From: Salana multivorans
GTDB lineage: Bacteria > Actinomycetota > Actinomycetes > Actinomycetales > Beutenbergiaceae
NCBI RefSeq assembly: GCF_003751805.1
Contig: NZ_RKHQ01000001.1
Location: 2,170,001-2,234,000, forward strand
DNA length: 64,000 bases
Reading direction: 5' to 3'
Part shown: positions 1 through 8,618 of the stretch, piece after piece
How the letters are laid out: each line of letters starts with the position of its first letter
Numbering within the stretch: the stretch's first letter is position 1
Translations under genes and position numbers: made by a program
Notes under the pieces: generated by a model
The model's input: only the letters and a program-made list of their open reading frames with translations
Database searches by the model: none
Told to the model about the DNA's origin: nothing

Positions 1-918
1 GACCGTCTCCGCTCGATCAAGCGCAAGAAGGCGCACGGAGCCCGCGTGGGCTACGCGTTCCTCTCGCCCTGGCTGATCGGGTTCTTCGTGCTGACGGCCG
101 GTCCGATGATCGCCTCGCTCTACCTGTCGTTCACCGACTACGACCTGTTCAACGCCCCGAACTTCACCGGGATCGAGAACTACACCCGGCTCTTCTCCGA
201 CCCGAACTTCCTCAAGGCCTGCCAGGTCACGCTGTACTACGTGGTCGTCGGGACGCCCATCAAGCTGATCTCGGCCCTCGCGGTCGCGATGCTGCTCAAC
301 GCCGGCCGGCGCGGGATGGGCTTCTACCGCTCCGCGTACTACCTGCCCTCCCTCATCGGCGGCTCGGTCTCCATCGCCATCGTGTGGAAGGCCATGTTCA
401 TCGACAACGGCATCGTCGCCCGCGTCGTGGAGTCGCTCGGCGGTCCCGCGGCCTCGGCCGGTGGCTGGGTCGGCGACCCGAACCGCACGATGCCGATGCT
501 CATCCTGCTGACGGTGTGGCAGTTCGGCGCCCCGATGGTCATCTTCCTCGCGGGCCTCAAGCAGGTCCCGGTCGAGCTGTACGAGGCGGCCGAGGTCGAC
601 GGCGCGGGCCCCGTGCGCAAGTTCCTCAAGATCACCATCCCGATGCTGTCCCCGGTCATCTTCTTCAACCTGCTGCTCGAGACGATCCACGCGTTCCAGA
701 TCTTCAACTCCGCGTTCATCATCTCCAACGGCACCGGTGGCCCGGCCCGCTCGACCCTCTTCTACACGCTCTACCTGTACTTCCGTGGCTTCCGCGACTT
801 CCAGATGGGCTATGCCTCGGCCATGGCCTGGGTGCTCGTCCTCGTCGTCGGCCTCGTCACGCTCGTCATGTTCCGCACGTCCAACGCGTGGGTGCACTAC
901 TCGGGAGGCAACAAGTGA
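1..918 (+). CDS. Sugar ABC transporter permease, MalF/UgpA type (5' end outside window)
   Basis: Integral membrane permease of a carbohydrate ABC importer. The frame is open from base 1, and the first in-window residues (DRLRSIKRKKAHGARVGYAF) look like the cytoplasmic tail before the first membrane helix, so the true start is probably just upstream; a GTG at 46 would cut the tail off. About six hydrophobic segments are visible. The EAA loop that contacts the ATPase reads EAAEVDGAGPVRKFLKITIP, near codon 195 counted from base 1. The stop overlaps the start of the second permease. The solute-binding protein is expected upstream. The GH112 gene downstream suggests a galacto-N-biose, lacto-N-biose or related disaccharide as substrate (inference). 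Confidence 0.93.
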   Translation, partial: DRLRSIKRKKAHGARVGYAFLSPWLIGFFVLTAGPMIASLYLSFTDYDLFNAPNFTGIENYTRLFSDPNFLKACQVTLYYVVVGTPIKLISALAVAMLLNAGRRGMGFYRSAYYLPSLIGGSVSIAIVWKAMFIDNGIVARVVESLGGPAASAGGWVGDPNRTMPMLILLTVWQFGAPMVIFLAGLKQVPVELYEAAEVDGAGPVRKFLKITIPMLSPVIFFNLLLETIHAFQIFNSAFIISNGTGGPARSTLFYTLYLYFRGFRDFQMGYASAMAWVLVLVVGLVTLVMFRTSNAWVHYSGGNK

Positions 919-1844
919 GCGCCACCTCGATGCCGCCCAAGGCGGCAGGCAAGCTCGGCCCGACCGTGTCAGCCCAGCAGTCGGAGCAGCTGCGCAAGGC
1001 CGCCCGACGCCGTGGCGCCGTCGGCTCCACCGGGTTCCACATCTTCGCGCTCGCGGTCCTCGTGGTCATCCTCTACCCCGCGGTGTGGATGCTCACCTCG
1101 ACCTTCAAGCCGAGCAACCAGATCGTCGGCAACGTCTCGCTCATCCCGAGCGACTTCACGCTCGCGAACTACGCCACGGCCCTCGAGGGCATCGGCGGGG
1201 TGTCCTTCTGGACCTTCGTCAGCAACTCCCTCATCCTCGCCGTCGCCTCGGTGGTCGGCGTGCTCATCTCCTGCTCGCTCGCCGCCTACGCCTTCGCGCG
1301 GGTGGAGTTCCCGGGCCGCAACGTGTTCTTCGCCTGCATGATCGGCACGATGCTGCTGCCGTTCCACGTCGTCGTCATCCCGCAGTACATCGTGTTCAAC
1401 AACCTCGGGATGGTGAACACCTACTGGCCGCTGCTCATCGGCAAGTTCCTCGCGGCGGACGCGTTCTTCGTGTTCCTCATGATCCAGTTCATGCGCGGCC
1501 TGCCGAACGAGCTCGACGAGGCGGCCCGGATCGACGGTGCCGGCCACGCGCGGATCTTCGGGTCGATCATCCTCCCGCTCATGCAGCCCGCGCTCATCAC
1601 CTCGGCGATCTTCGCGTTCATCTGGTCGTGGAACGACTTCTTCGGCCCGCTGCTCTACCTCAAGAACCCGAGCATGTACACGATGCCGATCGCCCTGCGC
1701 GCGTACGTCGACCAGACGACGACGAGCGACTACGGAGCTCAGATGGCCATGGCCATGCTCGCGCTCCTCCCGGTCATGCTGTTCTTCTTCGCCTTCCAGC
1801 GTCACCTCGTCGGCGGGGTCGCCACGCAGGGGCTCAAGGGCTAG
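915..1844 (+). CDS. Sugar ABC transporter permease, MalG/UgpE type
   Basis: Second permease of the importer, 309 residues. GTG at 915 is chosen because it overlaps the TGA of the first permease (GTGA), the usual translational coupling for such pairs; the same frame stays open upstream but without permease-like sequence. A soluble N-terminal tail of about 35 residues precedes about six membrane helices. The EAA loop reads EAARIDGAGHARIFGSIILP and is typical of the MalG branch. The next gene begins 2 bp after the stop. No ATPase gene is present, so a shared MsmK-like ATPase elsewhere would be needed (inference from known actinobacterial systems). Confidence 0.95.
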   Translation: MSATSMPPKAAGKLGPTVSAQQSEQLRKAARRRGAVGSTGFHIFALAVLVVILYPAVWMLTSTFKPSNQIVGNVSLIPSDFTLANYATALEGIGGVSFWTFVSNSLILAVASVVGVLISCSLAAYAFARVEFPGRNVFFACMIGTMLLPFHVVVIPQYIVFNNLGMVNTYWPLLIGKFLAADAFFVFLMIQFMRGLPNELDEAARIDGAGHARIFGSIILPLMQPALITSAIFAFIWSWNDFFGPLLYLKNPSMYTMPIALRAYVDQTTTSDYGAQMAMAMLALLPVMLFFFAFQRHLVGGVATQGLKG

Positions 1845-1846
1845 GG

Positions 1847-2578
1847 ATGACCGGGACCACCGCCCCGCACCGGGGCGCCAACGGGACGGGGGAGGTCGGC
1901 GTGGGTGCCGCCGGCCTCCCCAACCCCGGGCCGGCGGGCCTCGCCGTGCTCGGTCGATCGGGTCGCGCCCGCAGGCGTCACGCGGACCTCACCGCGCCGG
2001 AGGAGCTGCGCCGCTTCGGCGGCGGAGCGGTCGGGCCGTTCAGCCAGATGCTGCTCATCGGGCTGTGCGTCTGCGCGCTCTCGCTCCCGCTGTTCCCGGC
2101 CGTGCCGGCCCTCGCGGCCGCCGTGCGCCAGCTCGAGCGGCACCTGTCGGCGCGCGACGACTCGCTCCGCGCGTTCTGGCGCGGCTTCGTCGATGCATTC
2201 CGCTCCGGCGGCTGGTGGGTCGGGCTCGGCACCACCGCCGTGCTCGGCCTCCTCGCGGTCAACGCCTCGGGGAGCTTCCAGGGACTCGTGCCCGGCGGCG
2301 CCGCCGTCGGCTGGGTCAGCGTGGCGGCCGGCGTCGGAGTCCTCCTCGTCGTCAGCCGCGCCGCGGCGCTGTGGCGCCCGGGCGCCCGGTGGGGCGACCT
2401 GCTCCGCGAGGCCGTCGACGTCACCGTCGCCGACCCCGTGGGCAGCGTGCTCGTGCTCACCGGCTACGGCGTCGCCGCGGTCGTCGTGTGGATGCTGCCG
2501 CCCCTCGTCGTCATCACGCCGGGCATGGTGACCGTCGCCCTCGTGGCGGCGGAGCGCCGCCGGCACGGCGCGGCCTGA
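1847..2578 (+). CDS. DUF624 (YesL-like) membrane protein
   Basis: Protein of 243 residues with a long Gly/Pro/Arg-rich cytoplasmic N-terminus (about 60 residues) and roughly five hydrophobic helices. The pattern of short loops rich in Arg and Trp, plus its position directly after two sugar permeases, matches the DUF624/YesL family, whose members accompany carbohydrate ABC transporters in Firmicutes and actinobacteria; their biochemical role is not settled. The ATG lies 2 bp after the permease stop. I infer an accessory role in the same import system, but nothing in the sequence proves it. Confidence 0.7.
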   Translation: MTGTTAPHRGANGTGEVGVGAAGLPNPGPAGLAVLGRSGRARRRHADLTAPEELRRFGGGAVGPFSQMLLIGLCVCALSLPLFPAVPALAAAVRQLERHLSARDDSLRAFWRGFVDAFRSGGWWVGLGTTAVLGLLAVNASGSFQGLVPGGAAVGWVSVAAGVGVLLVVSRAAALWRPGARWGDLLREAVDVTVADPVGSVLVLTGYGVAAVVVWMLPPLVVITPGMVTVALVAAERRRHGAA

Positions 2579-2619
2579 CCGCCCCCCGTCCTGACCCCGT
2601 TCGTCCCAAGGAGATCGCG

Positions 2620-4824
2620 ATGACCACCGGTGGCTTCACCCTGCCCGGCGAGGCCGGCCACGAGGAGCTCACGCTCCGCCTCGCCGAGCGCTGGGGTGCC
2701 GACGTCATCCGCGACTCCGACGGCACGACGCTGTCGCGGGAGATCCTCGACGCCGACTACGGGATCTACTCCACGATCTGCCTCATCCGGGAGGACCGCG
2801 ACTGGGCGCTCGCGAACCAGCGCCTGCTCCAGCAGAACTTCCTCGGTTCCTTCCCGGTCGTGGCCGACGGCGACGTCGTGCGGATCGACCCGCTGGCCGG
2901 CTACTCCACCGACCAGTTCGTGCTCAACGACTGGGACGGCGTCGAGCTCTGGCAGGTCTTCGACCGGACCAGCGGCACCGAGGTGCCGCGGGAGAGCTGG
3001 CGGCTGGTGGACGGGACCGTCGTCGTCGACGGCACCGTCCCGGGGCACTCCTACACCGTCAACGTGCTCGTCATGCGGGTCTGGGAAGAGATCTCCATGT
3101 ACAACCACGTGACGAACGACTGGGGCGACAAGCCCCGGCTCATGGCGCTGGAACCGCGTCACCCGGCCGTCGCGCAGCGGCTCGAGGAGTGGCTCGAGCG
3201 GTGGTGCGTCGAGCACCCGGAGACCACCGTCGTGCGGTTCACGTCGCTGTTCTACAACTTCGCCTGGTTCTGGGGCAGCGACCCCGACCTGCCGCACGTC
3301 TACGCCGACTGGGGCTCCTACGACTTCACGGTCAACCCCGTCGCGCTGCGCGAGTTCAACGCCGGCCGCGCGGTCCCGATCACCTCCGAGGACTTCGTCG
3401 ACGCGGGTCGGTACACCTCGACGCACAACCCGCCCTCCCCGATCTACCGGGAGTGGATGGAGTTCACGATGGACTTCGTCCTGGCGCTCGGTCGCCGCCT
3501 GGTGGACGTCGTCCACCGGCACGGCAAGCAGGCGTACGTCTTCTACGACGACTCCTGGGTCGGGCTCGAGCCCTACTCGCCGCGGTTCCCCGAGTTCGGC
3601 TTCGACGGGCTCATCAAGGCCGTCTTCTCCGGGTACGAGGCGCGCCTCAACGCCGGCGTCGACGTGCCCGTCCACGAGCTGCGGCTGCACCCCTACCTGT
3701 TCCCCGTCGACCTGGAGGGCAAGCCGACCTTCGTCCCGGGCGGCGACCCGACCGCCGACGCGCGCGCCTACTGGACCGTCATGCGTCGCGCGCTGCTGCG
3801 CGCCCGGATCGACCGGATCGGGCTCGGCGGCTACCTCTCGCTGGTCGAGCCGTTCGAGGACTTCCAGGCGTACGTCGCCGAGGTCGCCGACGAGCACCGG
3901 CTCGTCCGCGACCTGCACCTGGCCGGTCCGCCGGCCGTCGCCCCCGTGCGGGTCGGCGTCGCGACCTGCTGGGGGCGGCTGCGCTCGTGGACCTGCTCCG
4001 GGCACCTGCACGAGAACCCCGAGCTGTCGCTGCTGCACGTCATCGAGTCGCTCGCCGGGCTGCCGTTCGACGTGGAGTTCCTCGCGCTCGACGATCTCGC
4101 GGCCGACGGCGTCCCCGACGGCATCGACGTGCTGGTCAACGCCGGTCCCGCCGGCAGCTCCTGGTCGGGCGGTCCCGTCTGGTCGCGCCCCGAGCTGGTC
4201 GCGGCCGTCACCCGGTTCGTCGCCGCGGGCGGCGGCCTCGTCGGGGTCGAGTCGCCGTCGGCGCTCGACCGGGCGCAGGCGCCGGGCCGGCTCGACCGCT
4301 TCCAGCTCGCGCCGGTGCTCGGCGTCGACGTCGACGCCGGTGACCGCCACGTGCTCGCCCGTCGCCGGTTCGACGTCGACGAGGCCGGCCCGGCCGCGCG
4401 GTCGATCCTCGCGGGGGTCGACGTCGCGACCGCCCTGGCCGGGGTCCGGCCGCAGCCGGGGACGCGCCTCGCCCGCTCCGGCGTCGCCGTGCTCGCCGCG
4501 ACCGACGGCGTGCCGACCGTGACGGCGACGTCGTTCGGCGCCGGGCGCGCCGTCTACCTCGCCGACCACCGCCACGGCGCCGACGCGGCTCGGCTCCTCT
4601 CGAACGCCCTGTGGTGGGCGGCCGGACGCGAGCCGTCCGGGTACGCGACGAGCGACCCCCGGCTCGACGTCGCGCACTTCCCGGCCTCCGGGACGGTGCT
4701 CGTCGCGAGCTCGGCCGACGTCCCGGTCACCGGGAGCGTGCTGCGCGACGGCGAGGTCGTGGCCGAGGTCTCGCTGGCGCCGGCCGGGCTGGCCGTGCTC
4801 GACGCGGCCGCGCTCGACGGCTAG
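2620..4824 (+). CDS. GH112 beta-galactoside phosphorylase (galacto-N-biose/lacto-N-biose type)
   Basis: Cytosolic phosphorylase of 734 residues, the usual length of GH112. The family cleaves beta-1,3-galactosyl-N-acetylhexosamine (or, in other members, galactosyl-1,4-rhamnose) with phosphate, giving galactose 1-phosphate. Sequence support: an N-terminal barrel containing the block FYDDSWVGLEPYSPRF, where D311 occupies the place of the catalytic acid of the Bifidobacterium enzyme (D313 there, from memory), preceded by the RFTSLFYNFAWFWG segment; a C-terminal amidotransferase-like domain follows from about residue 440. There is no signal peptide. AAGGAG lies 8 bp before the ATG. It is the last gene of the permease operon. 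Substrate choice within GH112 cannot be settled by eye. Confidence 0.88.
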   Translation: MTTGGFTLPGEAGHEELTLRLAERWGADVIRDSDGTTLSREILDADYGIYSTICLIREDRDWALANQRLLQQNFLGSFPVVADGDVVRIDPLAGYSTDQFVLNDWDGVELWQVFDRTSGTEVPRESWRLVDGTVVVDGTVPGHSYTVNVLVMRVWEEISMYNHVTNDWGDKPRLMALEPRHPAVAQRLEEWLERWCVEHPETTVVRFTSLFYNFAWFWGSDPDLPHVYADWGSYDFTVNPVALREFNAGRAVPITSEDFVDAGRYTSTHNPPSPIYREWMEFTMDFVLALGRRLVDVVHRHGKQAYVFYDDSWVGLEPYSPRFPEFGFDGLIKAVFSGYEARLNAGVDVPVHELRLHPYLFPVDLEGKPTFVPGGDPTADARAYWTVMRRALLRARIDRIGLGGYLSLVEPFEDFQAYVAEVADEHRLVRDLHLAGPPAVAPVRVGVATCWGRLRSWTCSGHLHENPELSLLHVIESLAGLPFDVEFLALDDLAADGVPDGIDVLVNAGPAGSSWSGGPVWSRPELVAAVTRFVAAGGGLVGVESPSALDRAQAPGRLDRFQLAPVLGVDVDAGDRHVLARRRFDVDEAGPAARSILAGVDVATALAGVRPQPGTRLARSGVAVLAATDGVPTVTATSFGAGRAVYLADHRHGADAARLLSNALWWAAGREPSGYATSDPRLDVAHFPASGTVLVASSADVPVTGSVLRDGEVVAEVSLAPAGLAVLDAAALDG

Positions 4825-4841
4825 CCGGGACGGCCCTCGAC

Positions 4842-4847
4842 TACGAT
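4842..4847 (+). promoter_or_regulatory. Leaderless -10 element (TACGAT) for the 32-residue peptide and nitrobindin-like gene
   Basis: TACGAT ends 7 nt before the ATG at 4855, which places the expected transcription start at or next to the start codon. No ribosome binding site is visible. Confidence 0.5.
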
Positions 4848-4854
4848 CGATCGC

Positions 4855-4953
4855 ATGCTGCACGTCATCTTCACGGGCCTCGTCGTCGCGGTCGGTGTCG
4901 TCACGGTCTGGTTCGCCGGCTACGTCGTCTACCGCATCGTCAAGCAGGACTGA
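4855..4953 (+). CDS. Small single-span membrane peptide (32 residues)
   Basis: Tiny open frame encoding a short N-terminus, one hydrophobic helix (VIFTGLVVAVGVVTVWFAGY) and a basic C-terminus ending in RIVKQD. Two features make it believable: a TACGAT -10 element 7 nt before the ATG, and a stop (TGA 4951-4953) that shares its last base with the ATG of the next gene, so it would be the leader of that operon. Function unknown; it could be a membrane micropeptide or a translation-coupling leader. Confidence 0.6.
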   Translation: MLHVIFTGLVVAVGVVTVWFAGYVVYRIVKQD

Positions 4954-5597
4954 TGTCGCTCGTCCTCGACGACTCGCTCGCCCCGGAGCTCTACCCGCTC
5001 GCCTGGCTGGTCGGCACCTGGCGCGGCCCCGGCGTGCTCGCCTACCCCGGCATCCCGGACGGCGGCGTCGTCGCCGATCTCGTCGTGACGCACGACGGCG
5101 GCCCCTACCTCCAGTACACCTGGACGCTCGCCACCGGTCCGGCGCTCGCGCACGACGCGCAGCTGAGCCCCGACGACGTCCGCGAGCTCACGGCCGGCGA
5201 GGTGTGGGCGCAGGAGTCGGGCTTCTGGCGTCCCGCGACCGGCACCGAGGCCCTGCCCGTCCAGGGCGCGCGCGCCGACAGCCCGGCGCCCACCGCGATC
5301 GAGGTCCTGCTCGCCGAGGCCGCCGGCGTCGCCGCCGTGCTCGCCGGCAGCGCGCAGGGGCCGCGGATCGACCTGGTGAGCGAGTGGGTCGCCTCGACCC
5401 CGTCGTCGCCCGCCGCCGTCACCGCGATGCGCCGGATGTACGGCTGGGTGCGCGGCGAGATCTTTTGGTCGCACGAGCTCGCCGCGTTCGGGCAGGAGCT
5501 GCAGTCCTACGCGTCGGGCCGCCTCGTCCGGCTGGACGCGCCCGCCGCCACCTCCGCCGCGGCGTCGGCCGGCCCGGCCGCCGCGGCCGACGAGTAG
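4953..5597 (+). CDS. Nitrobindin-like FABP-fold heme-binding beta-barrel protein
   Basis: Protein of 214 residues that opens with LYPLAWLVGTWRGPGVLAYPGI, the GxWxGxG signature of the nitrobindin/THAP4 beta-barrel family (DUF1794). Known members bind ferric heme through a C-terminal His and isomerise peroxynitrite. Here the corresponding segment reads GQELQSYASGRLVRL, so the usual axial His is not obvious; heme binding is therefore uncertain. The C-terminus ends in an Ala-rich low-complexity tail. The ATG at 4953 overlaps the stop of the small peptide. Followed 12 bp later by ygfZ, a neighbourhood I recall from other actinobacteria. Confidence 0.8.
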   Translation: MSLVLDDSLAPELYPLAWLVGTWRGPGVLAYPGIPDGGVVADLVVTHDGGPYLQYTWTLATGPALAHDAQLSPDDVRELTAGEVWAQESGFWRPATGTEALPVQGARADSPAPTAIEVLLAEAAGVAAVLAGSAQGPRIDLVSEWVASTPSSPAAVTAMRRMYGWVRGEIFWSHELAAFGQELQSYASGRLVRLDAPAATSAAASAGPAAAADE

Positions 5598-5609
5598 GGA
5601 CGCGCCGTC

Positions 5610-6743
5610 ATGCTCGCGGTCCCGGGCGCCGTGGTGGACGCCGCCGCGTCGGCGGCCGGGCGCCAGGTCGCGGCCCACTACGGCAACCCCGGCCGGGAGC
5701 AGCGCGCGCTCGAGACCGGCCGCGGCGTCGTCGAGCTGCCGTCCGTCGTCGTCGCCGTCTCCGGACGCGACCGCCTCGGCTGGCTCGACACCCTCTCCTC
5801 CCAGCGCACCCGCGACCTCGCCCCCGGCGACAGCGCCGAGATCCTCCTGCTCGACGTCCACGGCCGGATCGAGCACGCCGCCGCCGTCGTCGACGACGGC
5901 GAGCGCACCTACCTCGTGACCGAGGCGGACCGCGCGGCCGGGCTGGCAGCGTTCCTTGACTCGATGCGGTTCATGCTCGACGTCTCGGTCGCGGTCCGGG
6001 AGGACGTCGTGGTGCTCGGCGTCGTCCCGGGCGGCGGCCCCCTCACCGGGCCGTTCGCCGACCTTGCCGCCGACGCGGACGTCCTCGGCCTGTGGCGCGA
6101 CCCGTGGCCCGGCGTCGTCGAGGGCGGCACGCGGTACGCGCTCGTCGGTCGCGACGACGCGGCACACCCGGGCCGGGAGCTCCCGGTCGCGCTCGCGCTC
6201 GTCGCGGGCGACGCGCTCGACCGCGTCGTCGCCGCGCTCGGCGCGGCCGGCGTCCGGCCGGCCGGGACGCTCGCCTGGGAGGCGCTGCGGGTCGCGAGCT
6301 GGCGCCCGCGCCTGGCCCGGGAGGTCGACGACCGGTCGCTGCCGCACGAGCTCGACTGGCTGCGCACCGCCGTCCACCTGCACAAGGGCTGCTACAAGGG
6401 CCAGGAGGGCGTCGCGCGCACGTTCAACCTCGGGCGTCCGCCGCGCCGGCTCGCCTTCCTCCACCTCGACGGGTCCGACCACCTCCTGCCCGAGCCCGGC
6501 GCCGCCGTCGAGCACGGCGGCCGCGTCGTCGGCTCGATCACCTCCGTCGCCCGCCACCACGAGCTCGGTCCGATCGCGCTCGCGATCCTCAAGCGCTCGA
6601 CGCCGGTCGACGCCACGCTCGACGTCACCGGCCCCGCCGGTCCGATCGCCGCGTCCCAGGAGGTGATCGTCGCGCCCGACGGGCACGGCGACGGCCGCCC
6701 CGAGGCGCGCGGCCCCGTGACCCCGGGCCTGCGGCGACGGTGA
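5610..6743 (+). CDS. ygfZ: Folate-binding protein YgfZ/GcvT-like
   Basis: Protein of 377 residues related to the T-protein of glycine cleavage. It carries the family-defining K-G-C-Y-x-G-Q-E motif at residues 259-266 (KGCYKGQE), whose Cys is essential in E. coli YgfZ, and the N-terminal folate-binding barrel with LSSQRTRDL and LLLDVHGRIEHAAAV. YgfZ helps maintain or repair certain Fe-S enzymes using tetrahydrofolate. The C-terminal 25 residues are Gly/Arg-rich and not conserved. Its TGA overlaps the GTG start of the next gene. Confidence 0.93.
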   Translation: MLAVPGAVVDAAASAAGRQVAAHYGNPGREQRALETGRGVVELPSVVVAVSGRDRLGWLDTLSSQRTRDLAPGDSAEILLLDVHGRIEHAAAVVDDGERTYLVTEADRAAGLAAFLDSMRFMLDVSVAVREDVVVLGVVPGGGPLTGPFADLAADADVLGLWRDPWPGVVEGGTRYALVGRDDAAHPGRELPVALALVAGDALDRVVAALGAAGVRPAGTLAWEALRVASWRPRLAREVDDRSLPHELDWLRTAVHLHKGCYKGQEGVARTFNLGRPPRRLAFLHLDGSDHLLPEPGAAVEHGGRVVGSITSVARHHELGPIALAILKRSTPVDATLDVTGPAGPIAASQEVIVAPDGHGDGRPEARGPVTPGLRRR

Positions 6744-7804
6744 GGCCCGTCCTGGCCGGGCCGGCCGCCCGCGCCGGTCTGCAGCGTGCACGGGACACCG
6801 CCGGTCCGATCACCTGGACGGCGCTCGCGTGCGGGACCGCCTACGCGCTCGCCGCCTGGCTGCTCTCCAACCCCTACCCGTTCTTCGCCGCGGTCGCGGC
6901 GTTCGCCGCGCTCGGGTTCAGCCCGGACGTCCGGCCCCGGCGGGTCGGCGAGGTCGCGTTCGGCGTCACCATGGGCGTCGGGCTCGGGGAGCTGTTCCAG
7001 ACGTGGGTCGGCTCGGGGGCGTGGCAGGTCGCCGTCGTCGTCATCGTCGGGACGCTCGTCGCGCGGGTCCTCGACCCCTCCCCGGTGCTCACGACGCAGT
7101 CGGCCGTCCAGGCCATCGTCGTGCTCGGCCTGCCGGCGGCCGCGACGACGGCCGGACCGGTCGGTCGCTGGCTGGACGCGCTGCTCGGCGGTGCGGTCGC
7201 GCTCGTCTTCTCGCTGTTCATCCCCAAGGACCCGCGCCGCCGGCCCCAGCTCCTCACCCGCGACGTCGTCACGAGCATCGCCTCGATCCTCGGGCTCGTG
7301 GCGCTGGCGCTGCGGACGGGGGAGCCGTCGCACGCCCAGACCGCGCTCGTCCGCGGTCGGTCGCTGCAGCCGGCGCTGACGGCCCTCGAGGACGCGGTGG
7401 CGGCCTCGGCCTCGACCGCCCGGCTCTCGCCCGCGTGGCGTCGGTTCCGGGCCGACCTGGACGAGCTCGCCGACGCCGCCGAGCACGCGGACCGCGCCGT
7501 GCGCTCCTCGCGCGTCCTCGCCCGGCGCGTCGCGACGGCCGGCGGGGTGCGGGACGAGGAGATCGCGCAGCGCTGCGAGGCGCTCGAGGCGGGCGCGTCG
7601 CGGCTCGCGGGGGCGTTCGGGGGACGACGCGACCCGGCGGCCGCGAGGGCGCTGCTGGAGCAGACGGCCGCGACGCTCGTCATCACGGGGGAGCGCGACC
7701 CCATGCGCCACACGCTCACGTCGCTGTTGCGCTCGGTCGCGTTCGACCTCCTGCTGGCGGCCGGCGCGAGCGAGGCCGAGGCCACCCGCGCGCTCCAGCG
7801 CTGA
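6740..7804 (+). CDS. FUSC-like / aromatic-acid-exporter-like membrane protein
   Basis: Protein of 354 residues starting at the GTG that overlaps the ygfZ stop. The first half has about five or six hydrophobic helices in the pattern of the FUSC/ArAE family (TALACGTAYALAAWLLSNPY, then AAVAAFAALGF followed by RRVGEVAFGVTMGVGLGELF); the second half is a soluble helical domain rich in Ala, Arg and Glu. Relatives are proposed exporters of aromatic acids or similar small molecules; substrate here unknown. Cotranscription with ygfZ is likely from the overlap. Confidence 0.75.
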   Translation: MRPVLAGPAARAGLQRARDTAGPITWTALACGTAYALAAWLLSNPYPFFAAVAAFAALGFSPDVRPRRVGEVAFGVTMGVGLGELFQTWVGSGAWQVAVVVIVGTLVARVLDPSPVLTTQSAVQAIVVLGLPAAATTAGPVGRWLDALLGGAVALVFSLFIPKDPRRRPQLLTRDVVTSIASILGLVALALRTGEPSHAQTALVRGRSLQPALTALEDAVAASASTARLSPAWRRFRADLDELADAAEHADRAVRSSRVLARRVATAGGVRDEEIAQRCEALEAGASRLAGAFGGRRDPAAARALLEQTAATLVITGERDPMRHTLTSLLRSVAFDLLLAAGASEAEATRALQR

Positions 7805-7813
7805 GGCGTTGGT

Positions 7814-7819
7814 TAGGCT
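7814..7819 (+). promoter_or_regulatory. Leaderless -10 element (TAGGCT) for the DUF2516-dtd pair
   Basis: TAGGCT ends 6 nt before the GTG at 7826. The 21-bp gap after the FUSC-like gene thus holds a promoter that would give a leaderless transcript. Confidence 0.5.
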
Positions 7820-7825
7820 CGGGAC

Positions 7826-8161
7826 GTGATCGCGGCCACCATCGCCTCCTTCGTCTTCCTCGCCCTCGGTCTCGTCGCGTTCGCGATCGAGGTCTGGGGC
7901 CTCGTGGACGCCGCGCGCCGACCGGGGCAGGCCTACGTCGACGCGGAGAAGCGCACGAAGCCGTTCTGGGTCGGCCTCACGGCCGCGGGTGCCCTGTTCG
8001 GCTATCTCTCGATCCCGGTGATCGCGCTCGGCCCGGTGCGGATCGGCGGCGGGCTGCCGCTGCTGTTCCTGCTGGTGTCGGTGCTCCCGGCGGCGATCTA
8101 CCTCGCGGACGTCAAGCCGGAGGTCATCCGGTTCACCCGGCGCTCGCGTCGGGACTACTGA
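7826..8161 (+). CDS. DUF2516 family membrane protein
   Basis: Protein of 111 residues with three hydrophobic helices, beginning with an N-terminal signal anchor and the segment FAIEVWGLVDAARRP, then KPFWVGLTAAGALFGYL; this layout matches the actinobacterial DUF2516 family, of unknown function. The GTG start is supported by a TAGGCT -10 element 6 nt upstream and by lack of an earlier in-frame start after the previous gene. The stop is 1 bp before the dtd start, so the two are probably cotranscribed. Confidence 0.8.
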   Translation: MIAATIASFVFLALGLVAFAIEVWGLVDAARRPGQAYVDAEKRTKPFWVGLTAAGALFGYLSIPVIALGPVRIGGGLPLLFLLVSVLPAAIYLADVKPEVIRFTRRSRRDY

Positions 8162-8162
8162 G

Positions 8163-8618
8163 GTGCGGGCGGTCCTGCAGCGCGTCACGCGGGCCGACGT
8201 CGTCGTCGACGGCGAGGTGGTCGGCGCGATCGGCGACGACACCGGTGAGCTGCCGGGCATCCTCGCCCTCGTCGGCGTGACGCACGACGACGGGCCGGCC
8301 GCGGCCGCGACGATCGCCCGGAAGATCGCCGACCTGCGGATCATGCGCGGCGAACGGTCGGTCGCCGAGCTCGCGGCGGCGGGGGAGGGCGGCGAGGTGC
8401 TCGTCGTCAGCCAGTTCACCCTCTACGGCGACGCCCGGAAGGGGCGGCGACCCACGTGGGTCGCCGCCGCCCCCGGCGAGGTGGCCGAGCCGCTCGTGGC
8501 GGCCGTCGTCGACGAGCTGCGCTCGCGCGGGCTGACGGTCGCGACCGGGGTCTTCGGCGCCGACATGGCGGTGTCGCTCGTGAACGACGGGCCGGTCACG
8601 CTCGTCCTCGACGTCTAG
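8163..8618 (+). CDS. dtd: D-aminoacyl-tRNA deacylase (D-tyrosyl-tRNA deacylase)
   Basis: Cytosolic proofreading enzyme of 151 residues that hydrolyses D-aminoacyl-tRNA. Both active-site signatures are present: SQFTLYGD at residues 83-90 and the C-terminal NDGPVT at 141-146 (NxGP, the cross-subunit Gly-cisPro motif). Length is typical. The GTG start directly follows the DUF2516 stop. The 3' end of the gene, including its stop codon, has been duplicated in tandem (see repeat at 8602-8635). Confidence 0.97.
   Translation: MRAVLQRVTRADVVVDGEVVGAIGDDTGELPGILALVGVTHDDGPAAAATIARKIADLRIMRGERSVAELAAAGEGGEVLVVSQFTLYGDARKGRRPTWVAAAPGEVAEPLVAAVVDELRSRGLTVATGVFGADMAVSLVNDGPVTLVLDV

Noticed and set aside
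2464-4863. Long antisense open frame opposite the GH112 gene
   Set aside because: Same GC-bias shadow effect; no start signal or recognisable domain.
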